Source of the DNA: Siphonodentalium dalli
Lineage: Eukaryota > Mollusca > Scaphopoda > Gadilida > Siphonodentaliidae
Reading direction: 5' to 3'
Assembly (NCBI GenBank): GCA_032622095.1
Contig: CP136066.1
Coordinates: 97,669,319 to 97,733,318 of the forward strand
DNA length: 64,000 bases
In this document: piece by piece, positions 45,115-57,900 of the stretch
How positions within the stretch are numbered: position 1 is the stretch's first letter
Layout of the letters: every line of letters begins with the position of its first letter
Notes under the pieces: model-generated
Told to the model about the DNA's origin: nothing
What the model saw: the letters and a program-made list of their open reading frames with translations, nothing else
Databases searched by the model: none
Position numbers and translations under genes: made by a program

Positions 45115-45925
45115 CATCTGCGTGTTAGTCCTGTTTATTGTTTGTTGAATTGTTGAGTATGTTGTATGTTTATATTGTTTTCAATTCAATTCTATTTTTT
45201 AATAGTAACTCTGGTCATCATAAAAGACATTACAGAGAAAATAGACACAACTACGAATCATCAATTCATGTACATGTATACATACACAACAAATCATTAA
45301 GCTGGTGTTAATGGGGTGGTATTCTATGCATGGTATACGTCGGTGTCGCGTTTAATAGATGTATACTTGTTTACTCATCCTAATTAGATAATATATTTAC
45401 TAATCTATGATCTATGGTGTGCGTCAACGAATTTATATGTACTTATACACATGTGTTTACTCGTGCGCCTTCAAATACAGTCATTTGCGTAAGCCTCAGG
45501 AGTTTCTGAAAATTTCCAAAATCTTTTTAATGAATATCGAAAGGTTTTTTGTTTTGCGTTCGCTATGTTGATTGAATAATTGGTTCAGCTTCAAATTGTT
45601 TGGTCTATTGAAATAGTATGGTTTGATGTATCTTACTCTCAAACCCTTTAATAGACCATTGAATCATTACCGTTTAACATAAAAAATAAAAGAAATAATG
45701 TGTTTTTGGTCAATTCATAGCCATAAAGTTTTGACACACCGAAATTTAAAGTGGCACAAAAAAATGTTATATAGCACAATATTTGGTGCGCACCCTGGTG
45801 GTGGGATTGTTTTTCTTACAAAACATGGCGTTCTATACCTTTAAAAAGTGGTGACCTCAGATTCTATTAAAAGTGGGCGATGTGCTTACAAAAGTGGGAA
45901 GGTTCTCACAAAAGCTGGCGTACAG
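45115..45925. other. Non-coding spacer
   Basis: AT-rich. I see no gene or repeat I can defend. Confidence 0.5.
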
Positions 45926-45929
45926 TAAT

Positions 45930-46626
45930 GCTCTAATTAATCGACCTCTTAACCACAGCAGAATTATGGGTAACTTTTCAGGATTTAGTCGAAAATATGG
46001 CTTGTTGCCATTCATCGGAAGGCGAGAGCTTTCCGATGAATGGCAACAAGCCATATTTCCGACTAAATCCTGAAAAGTTACCCATAATTCTGCTGTGGTT
46101 AAAGGTACGGTTGGCCTTGGCGGTGGGTATCCCGTAAAAATATTTCCACCTGTCAAAAACCACCACAAACAGAAAGAACATCAAAATGTAGACAGACTTT
46201 GTCCATATACAAATAAGAAATATCGCATAAACAGTATGTTATTGTCATTTGTTTGACCATTGTTATGTAAACAAAAGCATAAAAAGTTACTTTTCTCGTG
46301 TTTGTTTATATTATGATGGTAACATAAAGAGCGTTCTTTGTTGGTGAATTCCTGATATGGAACTAATAAAGAGCGTTTATGCCATTTGTGTGTGATTAGC
46401 CAGTAGCATTGTGCTGTCTTCTGTAACACAACCAGGCTCTTGCTTAGGTAAAATATAGTAGGTGTTTATGATAACATGCTGTTTACGCGATAGTCATGGT
46501 ATATATGAACGAAACTGTATGCATTTTAATGTTTTTCTGTTTACGGTGATTGGAACAAATATGAATATTTTCGACAACTAAGGCCTCACGTGCCTTTAAG
46601 AGGTCGATTAATTAGAGCATTACTAT
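45930..46626. mobile_element. TIR element with internal 75-bp stem
   Basis: AGTAATGCTCTAATTAATCG and ACCTCTTAA at the left pair with TTAAGAGGTCGATTAATTAG and AGCATTACT at the right. Next to the left end is a near-perfect stem (about 45950-46105, ACCACAGCAGAATTATGGGT to its inverse, loop CGAGAG). Then comes a body with the AAAGAGCG pair (46.33/46.37). A related inverted body lies at 56.95-57.30 kb (shared CAATAACATACTGTTTATGC and ACCACCATAAACAGAAAGAA in the respective strands). Confidence 0.8.
46320..46380 (+). repeat. Paired AAAGAGCG motif inside the 45.9-kb element
   Basis: CATAAAGAGCGTTCTTTG and AATAAAGAGCGTTTATG flank ATTCCTGATATGGAA, which is itself near-palindromic. The same trio, inverted, is at 57.01-57.05 kb. 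Confidence 0.75.
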
Positions 46627-48357
46627 ATATTGATTCTTATAATTGTTTTGTAATAAGGTACATGTAATTGATTTATTTTGATAATGATAAGGACCACCTC
46701 AGTAATTTGTTTGTCAACATACAGGCGGTCAAACTGAAGAAATGTCGTTTTTTTATGTTCTGGACAATTTTGGCATCGAAATGCACTCAACGGGCCTAGA
46801 GAGGGGACAATGGTAAACCGTAATACCGTAATACCGGGCGACCTATGTTGGATTGATAAATCACCCTGCAGTCAGATTACATTCTTTAATTTTCCTCCAT
46901 AGAAGATTTACAATTACATGCATGACATATACAGGTTGAGCACATGATACATAATTTGATGACTATATAGTAACAAATAAATTTGTAACAAACACAATTT
47001 ATGTCATATTTTGTTAAGCCACACAACGGTCTCTCGCCAAGAGATATAGGTATATTATTGTATGATGTTGTTACTTGCGAGTTAAAATCTTATCGTCTTT
47101 CTTTTGCATAATCTAGTATGTTTAACAGCAAATGACCCACATATGAGCAGATAATACAAGTGTAGAAGGTTTCCAATTCATTGGTGGGATATGTTCAAAC
47201 ACGTGTTATACAACACAACCGACGATGACATTTCCTAAAGAACTACTCATAAATGAGTATTTAGTAAAGAAAGGGTTAAACTGCAAGTATGCTATGACAC
47301 AAGCTGGTGCTGTGCCCCAAAACTCGAACCGCTAGGCAACATTCACACACTGACAATTTTGCTTGACAATATTCCGTGAAATTCGTCACAGATGACTTTC
47401 TATTTTGGTATTTGTGAATGACGAATTTCGGTATTACTGGAGTGAACCTGGAGTAAACCCGGATTATATGCGACAAGGTCCTAATTTCAAACAACACTGC
47501 TCGGTTATGTACATGTATGCCTATATACTATCTACCGAACGTATGGCATAATGAATGACCACTTATGTAACAGGGTTTGTAAGAATCTTGATTGTTGATT
47601 CTTAGGTGAGGGGGTTCAGTTTTTGTTCAAATGGGGGTCCCAGGTCAAATATGGACAGGACCAGGGACATAACTCTTTCCCTCCATAGTAATTCTTAAAT
47701 ACCGTCTACTCAAGATGCATCAGGCCGATACAGCTTATATATGTTATGGAGGTTCCTTGTGTGACAGGGATTCAAATCTGTTTAAATGGGGTCAGAGGCG
47801 GTGCCAGAGTTATAACATTTTCCTGCGAAAGTAATTCTTAAAACAACTTCTTCTCAATACCACTGATTACCAAAGGACTAGGACTTATGAATGTTTAACA
47901 TTAAAACATAATAACTTAAATAAAAAAGAAATAATATTTTTTTTAAATTAAATAATTATATTTTTTAAAACGATAAAAAAAAATTTAATTAAATTTTTAC
48001 TTCTTTATTTCCTTTCTCTGGCTATGTCCCTGTTTCGAATTTCTTGTTTTAATTGATTGTTACAAGTACTGACTGTTGTAGTCTTCTGAGGCCCCGGCTT
48101 CTCAGTCTTTACAGTCAGGTAGCGTCTCAACAGACAATGACTGTCTTGTTTTTGTCAATTTGTCTAACAACTTTATTTCTAACAGCTGAAAAGCTTGATG
48201 TTCATGTTGGAAAATTCTAGCCCAACGGGTACACGTGAAATTGGACAGTTGGTATAATATTTTGGTCGGCGATCGATCTGAGCGTTCCCAAGGAACACAC
48301 CAATATATAATGTATGGCTTGCCTTTTTATAAACATGTGTATGTTCTATCCTCGAGA
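46627..48357. other. Non-coding spacer with a weak direct repeat
   Basis: At about 47.62-47.87 kb two loosely similar units share GGGTC(C)CAGG..., CATAACTCTTTCC / TATAACATTTTCC and AAGTAATTCTTAAA. 47.91-48.00 kb is extremely A/T-rich. I see no gene. Confidence 0.45.
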
Positions 48358-48363
48358 TTTATT
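48358..48363 (-). terminator. Candidate polyadenylation signal of NPC2
   Basis: An AATAAA on the minus strand about 520 nt beyond the NPC2 stop codon. It would give an ordinary 3' UTR. No transcript evidence is available. Confidence 0.25.
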
Positions 48364-48882
48364 GTTTGTAAACAAAATTGTGAATCTTAGCTTATGGATG
48401 TTATATGAAAGTGAAAACTAATAGGGAGGTTTACATCAAACAATTCTATCTTCGCCCGTCAAGCAATATTAGACTCTACTATGTTCCTCAAGGTGTGGCG
48501 AGACATGCATCGTGGCCAGTATATAGTAGAAAAAATATTGTATATTTATAAACTCTACATAATAAGTAGTGTAAATGACTACGCACGAGTATGGACCATT
48601 TAGTGGCGACTTTAGTATGTCATGTTTTGTGTCTCATTATCAACTAACGATATCGTAGTGTAATGTTGAACGGACTTCGTTTTGGAAATAGAATATAGCT
48701 GTCGTGTTACGGGATAACATTTTCTCGCCTCCGGCACAGCTAATTAGTCTGTCTGTTAGGCGGACGAAACTAGAATGTTTTTCAATCTAAACCTCTCTAT
48801 CCACACACACTAATGTATCTGGATATTGTAGAGAGTCCAGGACGCGATCGCAGTTGGCTTATGTCTGTGTAGAATCAATCAG

Positions 48883-48972
48883 TCAACTAGATATCACAGC
48901 CGGGATTTCGAAACAGAAAACCATCTTCCCATCGGCGGTATTTAACAACTCCCACTTCGCTACCAGTCGAAT
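48883..48972 (-). CDS. NPC2: NPC2 exon 4 (terminal)
   Basis: It follows TGTTCCAG and encodes IRLVAKWELLNTADGKM then VFCFEIPAVISS and TGA (48883-48885). It holds the last disulfide cysteine (C139). Confidence 0.92.
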   Translation of the reverse strand: MRLVAKWELLNTADGKMVFCFEIPAVISS

Positions 48973-51900
48973 CTGGAACAGGAAAACAATTCTAATTAAA
49001 CATCTGTTTATTAAATACTTACTGACGAGTAGTAACGTTCCCTTAGTAAATGCTAAGATAATAAGTTCAACAAAAATTTGTTGAACTTATTATCAAATCA
49101 TTTCTCACCAATGAATAACAATATTTCATCTGTTGTATTATCTGTTCTGTTGTCGGTGGTCTGCTTATATTTCCTGAACATCCCTCCAGATGAATAATAT
49201 ATCACACAAATGTTAGGGCTCTGCGAATTGGGATTTTACAATCGTATCGAATCTCGAATCGCATCTGGGGTAAGATTCGCGAATCGAATCGTATCGAATC
49301 TCGAATCGAATATATGCATGCGCCAAACTTGGGTATAATTTAGCAGCAAACCTGAGTAACATAATACCAGTTTGGTGAACCTGAGAAAGTTAGTGACAAA
49401 AAACCATGTGATGAAGACCAATTCAGCACTATATTCTTGAAAAAATAGGGTACCGGTATGCAATTACAAGGCTGATGGAGCGCGCATGTCAGAACATATA
49501 AGATAAGATAAGATGATTTATTGCAATACACCAATGGAGGCAGTTGCAAATAACAGTTAATAAATGAAAAGGTACATTGAAGTAAAATACATATGTACGA
49601 TATATAATCCTTATTAGAAGATAAATTAATAATTTCAACATAAAACTACAAGTACATAAAAATATATGACTTAGTTCTTATTTTCATTATTAATAGCTCT
49701 CCACTAATGAAATTTCGCACGTCAAACCATTACTGTTACAGTGGAATTACCGGTAATAGTCAAATTAGTCCTTTGGAAAACATCAAAGCACTGAAAAATA
49801 TTCTGAAAATCATATTGAGACTAAAATATTCGAACTTATACGTTTAGCGATCTTTTTTTTTACAAATCATTTTACCAGTTTTGTTTACATAACAATGGTT
49901 CAAAATGCAAAATTTCGTTATTGGAGAACTATCAATATTGAATATAAGAAGACAGTTTATCTATTTCTCCATGTTCTTGTTATAGTGGTGACGTTTTGAC
50001 AGACTTTTTTTTTTTTACGTATTTACCAATTGCGAGTGTCATGGGTCCTTTTAATCACTGTGTCACATTAATTAATTACAAGTACTAGATTTCGAAACGA
50101 AATTCCAGACAAATTTTGAGAAACTCCATTTCGAAATATCAGAAAATTAGGCAAAGTGTACGTTTCGAGCTCAAACAAACTTCTACTTACCGATGGATAG
50201 GATGGTTCAATGTACATTGCACTTTTATAGATAGTCGATTTCCCGCTCTCAATAGGACACACGACCTGACCACTTTTGCATGCGTCGGCCGGGACTGATG
50301 GGTATGGAATTGGGACGCCGCCTATTACCCCATACACTTTCGTCGTCGCTTTTGGAACAGTTACCTCTGCAAATATATCAGGTATTACTTTACACATTCG
50401 CGAATAAAGCCCAATTCTCCTTCGAAGCAAACCAGCTACAGTGAAATTGGTATGGATAATATGTGTCTACGGTCACGTGACTTATTGGTGTCCGGTCATT
50501 TTCCAAATTAACTATGTTTACTCCTACAAAAATGTCATAATTCCGTGAAGATTTAGGTTACACTGGTGTAAATGTTTTCTATAAGTCTCAGTGCTAACGT
50601 TTTAGCGTATACTGTTGGCAATATAAATGTTGGGTCCAAAATTTTCTTTAAATCTGAAAAATTTACATTTGGGGAAACTTTTTACACAAAAAAATCATCT
50701 CTGTCTAGCAGGGAATTCGCCTTTAAAACTTGTGTTTTCGTAACTAGTGTCAGAACCGATTAAAACATACTGTCATATTTTAGACCACACCAAAACATTC
50801 AAACTTCACTACAAAGGGTTAATTCCTGTGCCAATAGCTATTTTACCTATGTGAAATCATAGGGAAGAGGTGTGATGATTTTTCTATGCAAAAAGCACAC
50901 AAGGCTATTGACCAATCAGGGCCCAGTGTCTATTTTATTCTCTCCTATATATTCCTCCCGCATCCGCTAGATGTCACCCCGAACCCTATTTACACCAGTG
51001 TAACCTAAATAGAAACAGTACATACAGAGAATGCGACGAATCAAATGCCGTATTTGCAGTGGCTGTTCGGTGAATTTGTACTCTTACGGTTTCAAGAAGT
51101 CCTTGAACAAACTACGAGACGTTCCGAGATTCGGCGAGATGACTGGAATGCGGAAGTATTCTCACATGCACGCAGCTTAGGACAATCTGTTTTATTTTAT
51201 ATATTGAACATTGACAAATAACGGCGCTGTGTACATTTCTAGTATACTCCCACCTAGCCGAATGCGTTAAATTTACTCAATACTTGGTTGACTTCGTTAA
51301 TCAACTTACATTGGAATATAATAAGCCTTGTAACTGGTTCGCGATTTTCAAGATGGCCGATGGTTCCATATGGTCCGATTCCTAGTATTTTACCCAACCC
51401 ACCGGTAAAAGGTCTAAGTTAAGAAGTAGCATCCATGGATTTGTAAACATTCGACAGTGCGAACATTTTTTGTATCAGCATTTGATGGCATAATTTCAGT
51501 TATTCTGAGTGCAACTACGGGTTTAAGAATTGTTTTGTGACCATGTCATCTACAGAGTTAGGACCTGGTGACGATGCGGACATTCAGACGGCGATGGATG
51601 CCCCCTTTTGTAAACAAACTTCTCATAATTTACTGATAAATAGCGAGTATTTACGATAAAAAAAATAACGCAAAAACATATACGTGATACACTCAATCCA
51701 ACTACTACGCGAAACCTACGTATCGTATGTATCCAGGGTGATTGTTTAATTAGTTTTATGAAGTTGTCGCACCTGCGATTCTGTAACGAACTGTTGCCAT
51801 TTTATTTTGGGAATTCCCAGACTGAATCATATGCTAAAACTAGATGCTACTTCTTAACTTTGACCTCCGGAGACCAAATGGCGGATTCACCGCGAGTTAG

Positions 51901-54900
51901 TGATCTTACTTATTAGAGCATTCCACGACATTGATAGGGAAATTGCTCTGGGAGCGTTATACTCACTTGTCTGAAACGTAACGGTCATTGTAACATTCGT
52001 TCCATGTTTTAATTGGCACGGTTGGGATGGACAAGGTACAACATCCAGTGTCGTTATGCTTCCGTCCACTGACCCTACAAAATGGATAGAAAAAACATCT
52101 TAAATAGAAATTGACTCGGTTTTATACAGGTTGGCCAACAATATTACTGGCATCTATAATTCATTGACATATATACCGGTTGGCTATTTTGGCACACTCG
52201 AGTCTGCATAAAACATTCTTGTATTGACATTTAATGATGTATAAGATATTGGTTCCTCGATATAATGATTACACCCGTACGTTGAAAACTATTTTTTCCC
52301 CAATCAATTGCAAGCGACTTCAATTCTAATTTCTTTCACGTGTGAGAAATGTCTGACAAAACCAAGCATTGTTCATGCTACAAAAGACATGTGCCTTATT
52401 CGGCTATGTTATAAATATACTGGCTCACCTATACGGAGTTCAATCAAGTTTCAATTCTACTCTAATTCCCGGCATATATATTCCGGAAATTTCTCAAATA
52501 TGGTGCCGGAAGTTGTTATTTTATACATGCTCTCTGAAATAACCTCTTCCATAAATGGAAACCATATTCGCGCATTGCTACAATAAAATGCGCATTGTCT
52601 TGTGATCAGACAATGACCTTGACTCGTTGACTTGAATATGTGAATGGAGCAGAATTTATTCATCACATGGCTGTTAGCTGTAACAAACTTGGTAATGCAC
52701 AGTATGATTTAAATCAAACTTTAACTGTGAAGTCAGTTCCAGTCTGGTTTTATTCAGACTGGATGATGCATGCACTTAATGCGATAATACATCATGTCAT
52801 GAATCTCTATTCTGGCTAACCCCCGTAGAGATCATATTACACCAGTACAAAACCTTGGAACTTTTTGAAGTTTTGACAGGGAACCTTATAAAGTCGAAAA
52901 AAATACGCGGGGAATATATTTCTTAGTTGTTATCTGTTCCTTAAAGGTACTCATTGTGATAAGACGCTCCTAAATTACTATTTATTTGGCTTCGGGGGTA
53001 AACAATTATTTGATTCGAGTAGAGGAAGCCACCCACCAAAGCTCAGAGTGATCAGATATCGAATTTTGAAGTTTGTTATTTCTCGAAATGTGTAATAATA
53101 TGTGGCACAGAAACACGTGGTCAATCGGAGGGTCTCGAACAAAATTGCGGATGAAGATGGATAACTCTAAAATCAAGTGGCAATACTGTCAAATTTCGTG
53201 ATACTTTAGTGATTATACGGCCATATTTTGTTGAACAAAATGTTGATAAATAACAAGTTTTAGGAAATATGATACCATATATAGTTGACAGCAGTTAGCA
53301 TTATTTTGTTGCAATAAATCTATTTCTGATAACTAAAGCATATTTTGAAGAAATTTTGTTGTTGTATCTTGATGATATTTGGACAGTCTGATCGGATTGA
53401 GTACCTTTAATGTGATATAACATCGTGTCATGAATCTCTACTTTGGCTAACGCCCGTAGAGATCATATTCCACCAGTACAAAACCTTGAAAGTTTTGACA
53501 GGGAACCTTATAAAGTAGAAACAATTACGCGGGGAATATATTTCTTAGTTGTTATCTGTTCATTAATAATGTACTTCACTGTAGGTGAATGTCCCAACTC
53601 GAACTTGCATGCCTTTCTCTGATATTGTCGGCCGATATCGCAATAAGCATCGAATTAATTACCTAGAATAAATTCCATAATTGTAAGCGACGCAAAGTAA
53701 AATCGCTCTAAAATTCACTAAAATCGTGAAAATTCGAATTCGGACCTTCACCTACAGTGAAGCGCATTATTCAGGAACCGCTAATAACTAAGAAATATAT
53801 TTCCCCGCGTTTTTTTTCAACTTTACAAAGTTCCCTGAGAAAACTTCAAAAAGTTCCAAGGTTTTATACTGGTGGAATATGATTTCTACGGTCGTTGGTC
53901 AGAGTAGAGATTCATGGCATGATCTAATGTGGTAATAGTAATAAATATCAATAATTGAGTCAAGTTTAACAGGCGAGTTCCTTATCGCCATCATCATCAT
54001 TTATCTCGTGTAAGTATATTACTTTACGAATTCTTAACCATACATATAAGTACGCGTCCATGTTAGTTTTAAATTCATCCATAGATCTTAGTTCGACGAT
54101 ATGGTCTGGCAGACTATCCCAAGACGAAAGTTATAAAGAACACTCTAGTAAAACATGGTGAAAAACCTTTGGTATATATATATAATGATATAGTGTCGGC
54201 GCACACGATCACGGTTGTCCCCGGTTTACCCGGCTGCGGTGTAAATCGGGGACAACCGGGATCGTGTGCGCCGACACTTTGGGCCGGTTTTTGTCGGATC
54301 CGATTTAACCGGACCGATCAAACTGAGTTTGATTTCATCCGGAAAAACCGGCTCGTGACGATGGCAACGCGCGTGTTTTGCTTGTCACATGACCAAAACA
54401 TCATTCAAAATGTCGGAATAGTTAGCAGCGACCGCTATTCGAAAATTATGTCAAGAATTCTGATCCATCGACAAGTAACAACTGCTGGTAGACCTATGGG
54501 CAGAAAATAGGTGCCCGTATATAGTAATCGCAACAAGAAGGCGGTAGCTGTGGAAAGGTAGTTTACGCCAATGTACGGCTATTGGCAGTATTCACAGTAT
54601 TGCCCGTGACCTCAAATTCAATATATTATTATTAATATTATATATTCATTCAGTTTATTATTAATAAATATTAGTCTTTAGAAATACATATTAATATAAA
54701 TCACCATGACTAGCTATAGTAAATGTCTAGATCGGCTGACCACACCAGTTGGCTATTTACTACAGTGAGCGTAGGCATAGCATGCATATGACCGGAGTGA
54801 AAATCGGACTCGTGTGCGCTGAACCCCCCGATTTTATCGGGCCCGATTTACACCGCAGCCGGGTAAACCGGGGACAACCGTGATCGTGTGCGCCGACACA

Positions 54901-57900
54901 TACTCTGGTAAAATCCATGTAAAAACCACCTAAAAAGAATATACCCTTGTAAATTCCAAATAAAGTCATGGTGTACCCCACTTACATATTCTTGTAAATC
55001 CTGGTCTATTGCTATTACATACAAACACTAACAACATGTGAGCCTATGTGCCCGCAATTTTGAGATTGGTTGGACTCCACATTGTAGAGTTGTTAACATT
55101 TTGGACCTAAATATACAAAAACAACCCACCTAAAATCTTGTCTCTGGTTGAAAAACGTTTTGGGTGATCGGTAGTGTAAGTCGGAAATGCTCCATGGACA
55201 AAATACAAGAGTTTAGTCTAGAAATAGGACTAATATTCACAATAACATTGTCCTTGTATTAAGTGTATATTATTGTATGGCATTACCTCACCTCTTTCGA
55301 AAGTTCAAGGGATGTGCTATTAGCTGCCATATATCATTCTAAATAATAGGGAATGTAGAACTCAGTTATTCATAAATCCATCTCTGACTTGAGCCAACCC
55401 ATATAAAAAGCACCATGGCTGTAGCGCCACGTTTTGAAGTAACTGACGACTTTTTAAGTAAATCGTTTATAAAGAGCGTTTTTATTTCTCCCGAAGTAAT
55501 CTAGAAATGAAAACAAATAATGCAAACATTTAAAGAGCGTTTTACCCATGTATGTCCTGTTTCGCCATTATGTTATGGGATTAAAGTGGGGTACATCGTG
55601 TTTTTGCTTGGAATTTACAAGGTTATGTCTTTTTACATTGGTTTACATGGTTTTTACCAGAGTAAAAATTGTTAACCGGACTTTACCATACCTTTACTTA
55701 GAATATACAAGGGTATGTCCTTTTTACATGGGTTTACGTGTTTGTTTACCAGAGTATATCAATCTTAACCTGACTGTACCGTGCCCTAACATGAATTTAC
55801 AAGGGTATGTCCCTTTTACATGGGGTTTACGTGGCCTTTGCCAGAGTATAGCATTGTTAACCTGACTCTATAACACATTTGCTTGGAATGTGAGAATCTT
55901 AATATTTAGTAGTAATTATCAACACAATAAAGTGCGAAAATATAATCAGTAGTAAATGGCATCGAAAAAACTCGAAGTTGAAGTCGACTAGATTGAGATG
56001 AGTATAATGTATTATAATTTGTCGCCTGTATTCTACATTATAACATTTGTCACATGTGTTTCGATATCGTGGGAATTTTTCTAAATGTCACTGACCTCTG
56101 ATCTCGCAATTTAAATATAACCAATGACGAAGTAGTGTTTGTCATTCATTTGATATCGGCTTTTTTTTTTGTAGAAATTTGATTCTGCATTGAAGTGATC
56201 TGTTACGCCACTGACCGAATTAAAGGCATGGGCGGCGTTCGTTGCAGAAATATTCATATTTGTTCAAATCGCCATCAACGGAAGGAATATTAAAATATGG
56301 GAAAGGCTATTCTGTCGCTAGCGGCAAAATAAGAGTGTAATCTTATGATGCCGATAGCGACAGAATAGCCTGTTTGGCTATTCTGCCGACAAACATGACG
56401 TCACCAAAATTGTACTTATCCAATACGTCATAGTGCGAGACGTCGGTGAAAATGGCTTTGTCTGTACGTGCTGTCCGTGTATAGATTCTTTTGAATCTTC
56501 TGTGGCAGTTTTTATGCCAGACATGAACTGGCAATGAATACAAACTATTGGAAACGGGACAATAAAACCACCCCTGTGTATGCCCAAACGGATGAAAGAA
56601 GAGTTGGTATATTACAGCTAGTATCATGCCCGCATATTTCTGTTTTCAGCAGATTATCCAAACAGGCTATTCTGCTGCTAGCGGCAGCATAAGGGGGTTA
56701 TCTTATTGTGCCGCTAGCGGCATAATAGCCATATCGTGCATGCAATTAGGCTATTACAACTGCCGTTAGCGGCAGAATAAAAATCGGACCGTATTATGCC
56801 GCTAGCGGCAGAATAGCCTCAGCCTTAAAATATATATAATTGTGTTCATATGCCAAACACAATCAGCGCGTAAATAGTATCTTGTCATCAAGACGTACGA
56901 TAGTGTACGTAAGCAAGAACATGCTCGTGTTACAGAAGTTTTGCATCTGTTTACATAACACAGCGCAATTCTATTGGGTAATCACACACAAATGATATAA
57001 ATCCTCTTTATTATTTCCATATCAGGAAAACAGTAACAAATAACGCTCTTTCTGTTTACCATATCCGGATCTAAACAAAAGCCAGGCTCTGTTGCTTTTG
57101 TTTACATATAACAAAGGAAAAACATTTGACAATAACATACTGTTTATGCCATATTTCGTATTGGTATAAGAACAAAGTGTGTCTATATTTTACTTTACTA
57201 TTCTTTCTGTTTATGGTGGTTTTTGACGGAGCTGACTATTTTAACAGCATACACATCGCCAACGCCGCCCGTATCTTTAACCCGCGCATGTTCTGCACCA
57301 TAACCAGTTCTGCGTAGCGTTTGAGTGTGATTTTAATCAGAACTTTACCATGGAGGGAATTCCATCAATATAGAAGAAAAACGCGAATCACATATCTAGA
57401 GATGTATAGATATGTTTTTCAAAGAGACTGTGTATTCCCCACCCACAATGGCAGGTGTATTTCCAATATAATTCACGGACTGGTCATTTGTGGTGGTAAT
57501 GCGAGGATGGGACACAAGTTGATCAATACTCAGTCTTATTTTTTTCATTCTCACATAAAAGTTCGCATGGTATGTTAATGAATAATCCCTTTAATTAATT
57601 AATCGATTCCGATAACTGAAGCGTCATTTCAAAAAAAAAATTGGAATCTGATGATATGGGGACCATCGAATCTGATTGAGTAGATTTACAGAATCGTAAG
57701 ACAGCATATACCTACGATGCCATCGCTACTATGGTGCGTGTGTATCCAGCCAATCTTTTAACTTTACTGTTATTTCTTAAAAGTGGTCTACGGAAGGCAT
57801 TCGATTTGGGTACTATGCAAAACAATTAGTCAAGAAAAACATAGAACAAACATATTTAATTTGTTCTTATATGATCATAATAAATAATTCGTGGGTAATG

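Larger units (their letters stand above)
48973..50190 (-). other. NPC2: NPC2 intron 3
   Basis: Donor GTAAGTAG, acceptor TTCCAG. Contents: a palindrome AAGTTCAACAAAAATTTGTTGAACTT (49067-49092, two 13-base halves), a GAATCGAATCGTATCGAATC minisatellite (about 49245-49310) and a possible LINE tail near 49.5 kb. The rest is AT-rich. Confidence 0.8.

Noticed and set aside
54169-54510. 113-codon ORF
   Set aside because: Its first third is the element's terminal repeat; no domain and no second copy.
56343-56627. 94-codon ORF in the palindrome element core as a gene
   Set aside because: The two other copies of the core are frameshifted and show no protein-level conservation.
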